Shown here: positions 9,617-17,749 of the stretch, one piece after another
Numbering within the stretch: the stretch's first letter is position 1
Layout of the letters: each line of letters starts with the position of its first letter
NCBI GenBank assembly: GCA_003259005.1
Contig: QLII01000001.1
Coordinates: 8,547,001-8,611,000 of the forward strand
Length of the DNA: 64,000 nucleotides
Direction of reading: 5' to 3'
Source of the DNA: Spirosoma telluris
GTDB lineage: Bacteria; Bacteroidota; Bacteroidia; Cytophagales; Spirosomataceae
Translations under genes and position numbers: made by a program
Notes under the pieces: generated by a model
What the model saw: the letters and a program-made list of their open reading frames with translations, nothing else
What the model was told of the DNA's origin: nothing
The model's database searches: none

Positions 9617-10932
9617 ATGCCCCTTATTCTAACCTTAATCGGGATTCTGACGCTTGTTTTTTTAGTTGCCTTTGTTCGTTTAGATACCTTCATCTCGTTT
9701 GTTATTGTATCGCTTGGCATCGGTTTAGCGTCGGGTATGGACGTTGTCGCTGTGGGCAAATCAATCCAGACCGGTATTGGCGGCACCCTCGGCGAATTGG
9801 TGCTGATTATTGGTTTTGGAGCGATGCTGGGCCGATTAGTGGCCGAAAGCGGGGCTGCCCGACGAATTACCGATGTGTTGATCGGCTGGTTTGGTATCAA
9901 AAATATTCGCTGGGGATTGGCCTTAGCGGGCTTCGTGATCGGGATTCCCTTGTTCTACAATGCGGGATTCATTATCGTTGTTCCCTGATTTTTACCATTG
10001 CAGCCTCATCCCGCTTACCCTTAATGTCGGTGGCTGTGCCTATGCTGTCGGCCTTGTCGGTAGCCCACGGCTATCTGCCACCGCACCCGTCCCCATCTGC
10101 CGTTGCGGGACAACTCCACGCTAACATTGGCCAGACGCTCATCTACGGTATTATTGTCGCTATTCCGGCCATCATTATTGCTGGTCCCTTGTTTGGTAAA
10201 ACCCTGGTGCATATTAAGGCAACGCCCAACCGGGATTTGTTCAATAATCGGGAGGTGGCAACGCAAAATTTACCAGGAGCGGGTATTAGCTTTTTTGTGG
10301 CTCTGTTACCCGTATTGCTGCTAACGACCTTTGGCCCGTTGAAAAATGCGATGCCTGGTGAGTCGTTTTTGAAAACCATCGTTACCTTGATGGCCGAGCC
10401 GTATATCGGTATGCTGCTGTCGGTGCTGGTGGCTATGTATGCGCTGGGTCTCCGTCAGGGACAGTCCATGAAAGCCATTACTAAAGACATGGAAGAAGCG
10501 GTTAAAGCGATTGCGCCTATTTTACTGGTCATTGCAGGAGCGGGTGCGCTGAAGCAGGTTTTTGGCGACAGTGGCACCAGCAAATACATTGGTAGTCTGT
10601 TAGCCGATGCCGCTATTCCGCCTTTGTTGCTGGGCTGGGGCATTGCCGCTTTTATTCGCGTCTGCGTGGGTTCGGCAACGGTTGCTGGGTTGACAACGGT
10701 GGGCATTATTCTGCCTTTACTACAATCGCAGCCTATAAAACCTGAATTGATGGTGCTGGCTATTGGCTCGGGTAGCCTGATGTTTTCGCATATTAACGAC
10801 GGTGGTTTCTGGCTATTTAAAGAATACTTCAACCTGACCATTGGCCAAACCATACGAACCTGGTCGCTCATGGAAACCATCGTGTCGATTGTCGGGCTGA
10901 TCGGGGTATTGCTGCTGAATCTGGTCGTGTAG
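9617..10932 (+). CDS. Gluconate:H+ symporter (GntP family permease)
   Basis: An inner-membrane permease of about 439 residues and 12 or so hydrophobic segments. A C undercall at 9983-9985 breaks the frame in the segment that should read IIVVPLIFTIAASSRLPLMS. The region GFGAMLGRLVAESGAARRI is characteristic of GntP proteins, as are FIRVCVGSATVAGLTT and IGSGSLMFSHINDGGFWLF in the C-terminal half. The family imports gluconate and related acid sugars by proton symport. It lies 15 bp after the McrC gene and is followed by a strong terminator at 10959-10999. With the aldolase, DenD-like dehydrogenase and acid-sugar kinase nearby, a four- to six-carbon sugar acid is the likely substrate. Confidence 0.9.
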
Positions 10933-10958
10933 CGCGGCATTCCGACATCACCGCCTTC

Positions 10959-10999
10959 AAAAATCCGTGTCACGGTTCCAGATCGTGCACGGATTTTTT
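10959..10999 (+). terminator. Terminator after the GntP gene
   Basis: AAAAATCCGTG at 10959-10969 pairs with CACGGATTTTT at 10988-10998 and is followed by a T-run; an inner CACG/CGTG helix extends the stem. Confidence 0.85.
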
Positions 11000-11154
11000 G
11001 TTTCTGAATAGATCACTTGCAGATAACAAAACCTGTGTGGCAGGCGCAGCCTAAAGTTATTCAGTATTCCAAAGAAAATTCTGAAATAATAATTATTTTA
11101 CAATATATGTATCTTAATATTTGATAATTTTGAAATTATATAGCAAAAATAGGC

Positions 11155-12173
11155 ATGTTGTCCACATTGAAACAGCCATTCTCGTTACTATCCCCTTTAT
11201 TGGTTATTCTCGGTATTTCGCTGGTGGGAATTACTGGCTACATGTACATCGAACAGTATAATTTTATTGATGCGCTGTACATGACTGTTATTTCGATTAC
11301 GACGGCTGGCTATACCGAAGTACGCCCACTGTCGCCCACAGGGCGTCTTTTTACCGTTTTTTTGCTGGTATCCAGTTTTACAACCTTTGCTTATGCGCTG
11401 GCGCTCATTACCCAATACATAGCCAGTGGCGAACTCACCCACTATTTTAAACAACGGAAAATGGCCAATCAAATAGACACACTCACGAATCATGTGATTC
11501 TTTGTGGTCTTGGACGTAGCGGTCAGGAAGCGGCTCTCACGCTACGCCAGCACAAAGTTCCTTTTATTGTCATTGAACAAAATGAGGAACGTATACGAGC
11601 CTACGAGTCGAAAGATACGTCGGTGCTGTATGTGATCGGGAGCGCCACTGAAGATGAAACGCTCTTGAAAGCAGGCATTAAACGAGCGAAAGCTCTACTG
11701 ACGGCCCTGCCGACCGATGCTGATAATGTGTTTATCGTTCTAAGTGCCCGTAGTTTGAACGATAAACTGACCATTATCAGCCGGGCCTCGCACTATTCGT
11801 CGCAGAGTAAGCTTCGAAAAGCGGGGGCTAATAACGTGGTTATGCCCGACAAGATTGGCGGTGCGCATATGGCCAGTATCGTGAGTCGCCCCGATATTAT
11901 GGAGTTCCTGGACTACCTGACCGGTAATGCTGAAAATGGCTCCATAATGGATGTGAAGGAGATCAATAAGCTGCCAAAAGACTATCGGGGCTTACCGCTA
12001 CAGCAACTTATCGACGATCAACTGGCTGAAGGACTGATTGTTGCCATCCGGACAGCTTCTGGTTTTCTTGTAACCCCGAATCTGGTCTACTGCTTCAGGC
12101 CGACATGAAGTTGTTTTTCCTTCACCAGGCTTCTAGCCGTAGCAGTTCCGTGTTGGCAGATCGGGTTAATTAG
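11155..12173 (+). CDS. Two-TM potassium channel with RCK (TrkA-N/TrkA-C) domains
   Basis: About 339 residues. Two membrane segments (about residues 12-32 and 72-92) flank a pore helix and a filter reading SITTAGYTEV. TAGYT replaces the canonical TVGYG. The cytosolic part starts NHVILCGLGRSGQEAALTL, the Rossmann glycine motif of RCK/TrkA-N, with VIEQNEERI as the beta-2 acidic end. A C undercall at 12074-12077 ends the frame early; repaired, the TrkA-C part reads FLVTPESGLLLQADMKLFFL and stops at 12173. It presumably controls K+ flux gated by a ligand at the RCK ring. The gene has its own 220-bp upstream spacer and is followed by a long inverted repeat. The odd filter makes ion selectivity uncertain. 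Confidence 0.88.
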
Positions 12174-12187
12174 GTAGTGGACCCACT

Positions 12188-12270
12188 CTTTTTTCGACAG
12201 GATTTACAGGATAAAACAGGATTTTAGCTTTTGAAATCCTGTTTTATCCTGTAAATCCTGTCGAAAAAAG
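12188..12270. repeat. Inverted repeat with perfect 37-bp arms
   Basis: Arms at 12188-12224 and 12234-12270 are exact reverse complements around a 9-nt loop, and contain the word CAGGATTTACAGGATAAAAC. It lies between two converging genes and probably ends transcription from both sides. Words of this type recur between genes of many unrelated bacteria (from memory), so it is likely a dispersed element. Confidence 0.85.
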
Positions 12271-12298
12271 ACAGTTAATTGGTTAAAGAAAACCTGTC

Positions 12299-13247
12299 CT
12301 ATACACCTTTGCTCTGGGCTATGAATTGCGTAATAAACTGATCAAAGCTAGTATCAACCTCGAAGCCAAGTTGAAGCGCCCTTGTGTTGTCAAGAAGCCC
12401 AGGCCAACTGCTTACAATGGCGTTTATGGCTGGATCGGGCCTAAATTGTACAAGTGCCCGCGTTTGTGGGTTGGTGAGCCGTTCAAGAGCGTCAAGCATC
12501 TGTTGCACGGTTACACTAATGCCGGGCAGGTTTACGGTTCGCCATTCGCCCAAGGCAGCGCCAGTCAGCGTTGCTCCTTTGATGATATTCTGAATGATGG
12601 TATTCGGGCTTGACAACCATAGGGCGAGTTCTGGCGACACGGGGCAACTAGCCGTTTCGCCGTGAATAGGTTCCCGGATGATACTGCTTACAAAGGAGGA
12701 TGCCGCCTGATTCGGACGACCGGGCCGAACGCAAATGGTGGGTAAGCGCAATACCCGCCCATCCACAAAGGCTTTTCGCGAGTAATCATTGACCAGCAAT
12801 TCCCCATCGCTTTCTGGGTTCCGTAGGACGAACGAGGGTAACGACGGTCATATCATTGACAAGCGCAGGGAGCATTCCACCATATACGGCCAGGGAACTG
12901 GCAAATACAAACCGGATTCCCGAATGCTGACGACGGCAGGCTTCCAGAAGTTGCCGAGTACTATCGAGGTTCACTTTCCAGCCCAGATCAAAGTCTTTTT
13001 CCGCATGACTACTCACGATGGCTGCAAGATGAAAAACGATCCCGGTTTTGGACGTAACCAGATTATTGGCAGCGCCTTCTTCCGAAAGATCCAGCTGTTT
13101 GCAGGTGACCCTGTCGTCATTCCCCGGATCAAGAGGCATGACAATATCCGCTAGTACCAGTTCATCAAAAACTAGTGGGCTGGTCAATAACTCTTTCGCC
13201 AGCCGTTGGCCCAGAAAGCCCGCTCCTCCCGTAACGATTATCTGCAT
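12299..13247 (-). CDS. denD: NAD-dependent epimerase/dehydratase, probable D-erythronate dehydrogenase type
   Basis: About 317 residues of the extended SDR family. The start is the ATG at 13247 (MQIIVTGGAGFLGQRLA), giving the TGGAGFLG NAD motif at the very N-terminus. VFHLAAIVSSHAEKDFDLGW and RFVFASSLAVYGG follow. The YxxxK active site is hidden by two undercalls 30 bp apart (12802-12805 and 12836-12838); repaired, it reads TPRSSYGTQKAMGELLVNDY. LRLPTICVRPGRPNQAASSF is typical of DenD-like enzymes, which oxidise D-erythronate to 2-oxo-tetronate. It is divergent from a four-carbon acid sugar kinase gene, the known pathway partner. The dehydrogenase family is firm; the exact substrate is inference from context. 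Confidence 0.78.
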
Positions 13248-13312
13248 AGCATAAGTAAGTAGGTAGATCAACCCAGCTACTTACTTCACCCTAAAAGATC
13301 GTTCAACTGCAT

Positions 13313-14715
13313 ATGTATGTTACTGTAAGCCAGAAAATGGAGCAGCTACCTCCCGACTATCAGCAGGAGTTGCTTACCTCCATTCATGACGAATTTAGTA
13401 AGATTGGGAAAACCATTGTCGTGCTGGACGATGACCCGACCGGTACCCAAACTTCTTGTCATGTAACAGTGCTTACATCCTGGCGAGTAGAATTGATTAC
13501 GGAAGAGTTGAGGAAGAAACCCTCTATTTTATTCATCCTCACCAATTCCAGAAGCCTGCCAGAACAGGAAGCGATTGAGCTTGCTCAGGAAATAGGGACT
13601 AACATAAAAGAAGCGGTTAAGGAGAGTGGCCGGGAGGTCGTCGTTATCAGCCGAAGTGATTCCACGTTAAGAGGGCATTTTCCGGCTGAAGTAGATGCTA
13701 TGGCCGATACGCTGGGTATGGAAAATGCCGTCACCGTGTTAGTGCCCGCATTTATTGAGGGCGGTCGGTTTACGATTGATGATGTTCATTATCTGGTTGA
13801 CAATCAGGAGTTGGTGCCGGTTTCAGATACGCCCTTCGCTAAGGATGTCGTATTTGGGTACAAACATGCGGATTTGAAACGATGGGTAGACGAAAAAACC
13901 AAAGGCAGGGTCAAGGCATCGGATGTGAATTCCATATCCATTGACGACATACGAGCAGGTGGGCCTCTGGTAGTATGTAAGAAATTACAAGTTTGTCCTT
14001 CGGGATCGGTGTGTATTGTCAATGCTGCCAGTTACCGCGATCTGGAGGTTGTGGTGATGGGGCTGATGCTGGCAGAAAAGGCGGGTAAAACGTTTCTATA
14101 TCGGAGTTCGGCAACCTTTGTGCCTATCCGTGCTGGTATGGAATCGGGCAAAATTTTTACACCCACTAAAGGTGACACGGTTTTTACAAATGGATCACTC
14201 GTAGTTGTAGGCTCGCATGTTCCTAAAACGACCAGTCAGCTTGCCTATCTCCTGAAAAAAGGAACGTACAAGGTGATAGAGGTGAACGTTCAGGCGTTAT
14301 TGAATTCGGAGGAAAAGTTGACAACGGCGACCGCAATCAGTCGACAAACTGATGCCTGGCTTGCGTCGGGGAAAGATGTCGTGATTCATACCAGCCGCAA
14401 ACTGGAGGTTGGCTCTGATTCAGAAAGTAGCTTGACGATCAATGCGCTCGTGTCTGATTTTTTGGTCAGCATTATGCAGGGGCTTACGGTTCGTCCGAAA
14501 TTTATTGTGGCCAAAGGAGGCATTACTTCCAGCGACCTGGCATCAAAAGGCCTCTCTACCGAAAAAGCGCTGGTGCTTGGCCCCATAATCCGGGTGTTCC
14601 TGTCTGGCAGATGGATGCCGCCAGTAAATTTCCAGGAATTAGCTACGTTGTTTTTCCAGGTAATGTGGGCGATGAAACGGCATTGGAACAGGTTTGCCGA
14701 AAGCTGGATCAATAG
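13313..14715 (+). CDS. Four-carbon acid sugar kinase family protein (former DUF1537)
   Basis: About 468 residues. The N-terminal domain contains IVVLDDDPTGTQTSCHVTVL, the DDDxTGT motif that defines the family, then ILTNSRSLPEQEA and VVISRSDSTLRGHFPAEVDA. The C-terminal nucleotide-binding domain includes FIVAKGGITSSDLASKGL. A C undercall at 14590-14591 derails the end; repaired, it reads LGPIIPGVPVWQMDAASKFP and stops at 14715. Members phosphorylate 3-oxo-tetronates and similar acids before decarboxylation or aldol cleavage. ATG codons at 13313 and 13337 are both possible starts; the second begins MEQLPPDYQQELL. With the DenD-like gene on the other strand and a GntP permease nearby, it fits erythronate or threonate catabolism. 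Confidence 0.87.
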
Positions 14716-14719
14716 AAAT

Positions 14720-14832
14720 AGTGCTCTGCCAAAATAGATTCTTTCGATTCTATTGCTCCTAATTATCAAGACGATAGAATCAGAAGAATCTACTGCGCGG
14801 GCGGCCCCGAGAATCTAAATTGGACGAGCACT
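14720..14832. repeat. MITE-like element, copy A
   Basis: 113 bp with imperfect terminal inverted repeats: AGTGCTCTGCCAAAATAGAT at the left, and AGTGCTCGTCCAATTTAGAT when the right end is read on the minus strand. It begins 5 bp after the sugar-kinase stop and ends just before the regulator gene stop. Its reverse complement aligns along its length with the copy at 52781-52896. Confidence 0.65.
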
Positions 14833-14849
14833 GGTAGATTACCGGACGG

Positions 14850-15503
14850 CTACAGCAGGCCATGCTTCACGGCATATTTGATAATGCCGATGGAGTTTTT
14901 TACCCCTAATTTTCGGAGAATGTTGTGCCGGTGAGTTTCGACCGTTCCGGGGCTGATGAACAGTTTTTCGGCGATGGCGTTGGTCGATAGCTCCTGGGCT
15001 ACGAGTTTAATGATTTCGATTTCACGGTCAGTAAGAGGCACTAAGGGGGCGGGCGCTTCATCGGATGGGCGGACAGGGTCAACGGGCAAGGCCATCAACT
15101 GCGTCATGACCGATTCGGAAAAGTATTTTTCGCCCCTGGCCAGGGTTTTAATCGCCTTTTCTAACTCCGCTTTGCCCGCCCTTTTCATCACATAGCCCGA
15201 AATGCCTGCCCTAAATGCTTCCCGAATTCGGTCGGCATCTTCAGAAACCGTTAGCATCAGTATTTTAAGCTGAGGGAAATGCTGACGGACTTGCAACGTC
15301 AGGTTAATCCCATTCAGCAGAGGCATGTCCATATCCGTTAACAGAATATCGACCTCATTTTCTTCAAGAAAGTTGACAACTTGTCGGCTGTCGATTAAGG
15401 TGCCCACCACCTCCACACTGTCAATGCGGCTGAGGAGTAGAGATAAGCTGTCCAGGATAATTTCGTGGTCGTCAGTTAGTAATACACGTATGGGTGAGGG
15501 CAT
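14850..15503 (-). CDS. NarL/LuxR-family response regulator
   Basis: About 217 residues from the ATG at 15503 (MPSPIRVLLTDDHEIILDSL). The receiver domain has the acidic pair in LLTDDHE, the phospho-acceptor Asp in ILLTDMDMPLLNG, and the switch residues in ILMLTVSE and GYVMKRAGKAEL. A linker leads to a C-terminal LuxR-type helix-turn-helix: LTDREIEIIKLVAQELSTNA, then EKLFISPGTVETHRHNILRK. It probably binds DNA as a dimer when phosphorylated. No histidine kinase is adjacent, so it is an orphan regulator. An in-frame upstream ATG at 15539 would add MTYSIPLLLVFP, less likely because the receiver begins at once after the second start. Confidence 0.92.
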   Translation of the reverse strand: MPSPIRVLLTDDHEIILDSLSLLLSRIDSVEVVGTLIDSRQVVNFLEENEVDILLTDMDMPLLNGINLTLQVRQHFPQLKILMLTVSEDADRIREAFRAGISGYVMKRAGKAELEKAIKTLARGEKYFSESVMTQLMALPVDPVRPSDEAPAPLVPLTDREIEIIKLVAQELSTNAIAEKLFISPGTVETHRHNILRKLGVKNSIGIIKYAVKHGLL

Positions 15504-15644
15504 AGGAAATACGAGTAATAGAGGAATGGAATAGGTCAAATATACTATGTCTTTTAGCGATTGGCAATGAACGCGTTTAGCCTACGGGCGAGAACTTTTA
15601 GGAGGATTGAAACTTTCGGGATGTTGATCGGGTATATTCACGAT

Positions 15645-16673
15645 ATGCATACGGCACTACCTCTAGTATTCCTGTCAAGCCTGATTCTGCTTGTATTTGC
15701 CTGCGCCCCACGGTACAAAGGCCCCATTACCGATCATTTCGACGGAAAGAAATTCGTCAATCCGGGTATGCCCGAGCGCACCTCGGGTGGTTTATTAAAA
15801 TGGCTGCTTCACCGTGACAAGGGACCCTGGCCTGAACAGCTCAACGCCTTTATTGGGGCGCGTCCGGCCACACGTATAGAGGGTGATAGTCTGGTGCTCA
15901 CGTTCGTGAATCATTCAACGTTTTTGATCCAGATAAATGGTTTGAACATTCTGACCGACCCCGTCTGGTCGAAGCGGGTAGGACCAACCTCGTGGCTGGG
16001 AATCAAACGTAAACGACCGCCAGGGTTGCGATTCGAGGAACTGCCACCGATTGATGTGGTGCTGCTGAGTCATAACCATTATGATCACCTCGATTTGCCC
16101 ACCATTAAGAAATTGGTGAAAGCCTATAACCCACTCTTTGTTACTCCACTGGGGGTATCTTACCTCCCTAAATCTGTAGGTGGGCGAACAAGCCGTGAAC
16201 TCGACTGGAACGATACGCTGCAAGTCAGTGAAAAGCTACGACTTACCTGTACGCAGGCACAGCATTTTAGCAATCGGGGTATGGGTGACCGGGATGAAAC
16301 ACTCTGGTGTGGCTATCTGCTTCACACGAGTTTCGGCATAACCTATTTCTGTGGCGACAGTGGCTACGGTCCTCATTTCAAGCGCATTGGCGAACAGGCT
16401 GGAGGGCCAATCAAGCTGGCTCTGTTGCCTATTGGCTCGTATCGGCCTGAGTGGTTTATGGCCCCTGTTCACGTATCACCGGCTGGAGCTGTCCAGGCAT
16501 TTTTGGATCTGAAAGCGACACAGGCGGTAGGCATTCACTTTGGTACGTTTCAACAAGGGGATGATGGCCTGGCCGAACCTGCTAATGATTTACGAAAAGC
16601 GCTCCTGGAAAAGAAGATTCCTGAAAATCAATTTCTGGTGCCTAAAGAAGGAAAGCCATTGGTGTTTAAGTAA
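15645..16673 (+). CDS. MBL-fold metal-dependent hydrolase lipoprotein, NAPE-PLD/UlaG-like
   Basis: About 342 residues from the ATG at 15645, which gives a compact signal peptide (MHTALPLVFLSSLILLVFAC) with the acylated Cys at residue 20. In-frame ATGs at 15561 and 15621 are alternatives; an AGGAGG lies at 15601. The metallo-beta-lactamase core is complete: LLSHNHYDHLDLPT (HxHxDH), TQAQHFSNRG, FCGDSGYG and GIHFGTFQ. DGLAEPANDLRKAL near the end is typical of the NAPE-PLD-like branch. Being a lipoprotein, it acts in the envelope, perhaps on lipid phosphodiesters (inference). The last 29 bp are duplicated at 17158-17186, on the far side of a small AT-rich gene. Confidence 0.85.
   Translation: MHTALPLVFLSSLILLVFACAPRYKGPITDHFDGKKFVNPGMPERTSGGLLKWLLHRDKGPWPEQLNAFIGARPATRIEGDSLVLTFVNHSTFLIQINGLNILTDPVWSKRVGPTSWLGIKRKRPPGLRFEELPPIDVVLLSHNHYDHLDLPTIKKLVKAYNPLFVTPLGVSYLPKSVGGRTSRELDWNDTLQVSEKLRLTCTQAQHFSNRGMGDRDETLWCGYLLHTSFGITYFCGDSGYGPHFKRIGEQAGGPIKLALLPIGSYRPEWFMAPVHVSPAGAVQAFLDLKATQAVGIHFGTFQQGDDGLAEPANDLRKALLEKKIPENQFLVPKEGKPLVFK
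16644..16672 (+). repeat. 29-bp direct repeat, left copy (3' end of MBL gene)
   Basis: AAAGAAGGAAAGCCATTGGT continuing to 16672 encodes the C-terminal residues and most of the stop codon of the MBL-fold gene. It matches 17158-17186 at 27 of 29 positions. Confidence 0.75.
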
Positions 16674-16742
16674 TTCATTTTCCTACGCAGTAGTTGCAAA
16701 CGTTTAGGATAGTATTTACAACGTTAAACGAGTGTTTTTAAA

Positions 16743-17096
16743 TCACTGTTGTTTTTTGTAATAAAAATTCTGGTCTATATCATATACCAGTTCGCAATCT
16801 TGTGAAAATGATTTCCTGTTAATAATGAGACCGTATGTTAAATGTTCCTTTGTTTCTTTATCATACCAGTTGTGTAAAAATAATTTATGAATATCATCAC
16901 TATCCCATGTGCCTTTATTTTCTTTAATAGTGTCGCTCTCTTTGGATTTTCGTGTGTAATGGCTATCTGAAAATAGCTTAAGGGTATCTGTACTGTCAGT
17001 ACTATTAATGTAGTTGCCATCTAATGAGGCTGAGGTACAGCTAAGTATAGCTAATGCTAAGCTTAACAATGCGGTTATTTCTAAAGAAAGTTTCAT
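16743..17096 (-). CDS. Small AT-rich lipoprotein of unknown function
   Basis: About 117 residues from the ATG at 17096 (MKLSLEITALLSLALAILSC), giving a lipoprotein signal with Cys 20. The mature part is hydrophilic, with LDGNYINSTDSTDTLKLFSD and ENKGTWDSDDIHKLFLHNWY, a pattern like small lipocalin- or copper-resistance-type beta barrels that hold a GTW motif, though no family is certain. Base composition is clearly AT-richer than both neighbours. Together with the direct repeats on either side (16644-16672 and 17158-17186), this suggests a separately acquired segment. It lies antiparallel to the MBL gene. Confidence 0.7.
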   Translation of the reverse strand: MKLSLEITALLSLALAILSCTSASLDGNYINSTDSTDTLKLFSDSHYTRKSKESDTIKENKGTWDSDDIHKLFLHNWYDKETKEHLTYGLIINRKSFSQDCELVYDIDQNFYYKKQQ

Positions 17097-17157
17097 GGAA
17101 ATACCTTCATTAAATTGTAATTCATAGCTCAATAATACGACTAGTAATACTACTCCA

Positions 17158-17186
17158 AAAGAAGGGAAGCCAATGGTGTTTAAGTA
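17158..17186 (+). repeat. 29-bp direct repeat, right copy
   Basis: Near-exact copy (two mismatches) of the last bases of the MBL-fold gene, with no reading frame of its own here. The two copies bracket about 485 bp of AT-rich DNA, like an attachment-site duplication or an insertion scar. Confidence 0.75.
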
Positions 17187-17210
17187 GTATAAAACCTATT
17201 GCTCCCAACC

Positions 17211-17714
17211 TCAAGCCAGCTTTTTCTCGTAGGCCAGGAAACGCAATCCGGGCCGGAAGCCGAGTGTGATATCTCCAGCATACAGATAACCAAGCTTTGG
17301 GAAGAGTTTTTGGGTCGTTTGGTTTTCGGAATTGGTGTCAATTCGTAGAAAATGAATGCCACGCTCAAGGGCAATTTTCTCGGCCTGCTCCAACAGGGCA
17401 ACGGCTACACCCTGTCCACGAAAAGCAGGATCAACGGCGAGCCGGTGCGTGACAACGGCCCGCTGACTAAGGTCGAAGCCTACCTGTTCATATTCGGGTT
17501 CCTGATCTTCGGTTAGGGCGGCTACACCGGCCAGCTGACCATCGATGTCGGCTACCCAAAGTTGCTCTTTACGAATGTCATTCCCGAAAACAGTTTCGTT
17601 CGGGTATTGGTCGTCCCACTGGAAATTACCCGCTTCGTGCATGAGTGGAATAACATTTTTGAGAAGGTTCATTAGGGCTGGCATATCAGCCAGAATCGCG
17701 GGGCGAATGGTCAT
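17211..17714 (-). CDS. GNAT-family N-acetyltransferase
   Basis: About 167 residues from the ATG at 17714 (MTIRPAILADMPALMNLLKN). The acetyl-CoA binding region is HRLAVDPAFRGQGVAVALLE, with the RGQGVA P-loop equivalent of motif A; FLRIDTNSENQTTQKLFPKL is motif B. It presumably acetylates an amine or a protein N-terminus in the cytoplasm; the acceptor is unknown. It lies about 35 bp downstream of the rph gene on the same strand and could be co-transcribed with marR-rph. A TTG 12 bp upstream is a weaker start. Confidence 0.88.
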   Translation of the reverse strand: MTIRPAILADMPALMNLLKNVIPLMHEAGNFQWDDQYPNETVFGNDIRKEQLWVADIDGQLAGVAALTEDQEPEYEQVGFDLSQRAVVTHRLAVDPAFRGQGVAVALLEQAEKIALERGIHFLRIDTNSENQTTQKLFPKLGYLYAGDITLGFRPGLRFLAYEKKLA

Positions 17715-17749
17715 GGAACGAATCAACGTTTTTGATTTTATTTACACAA

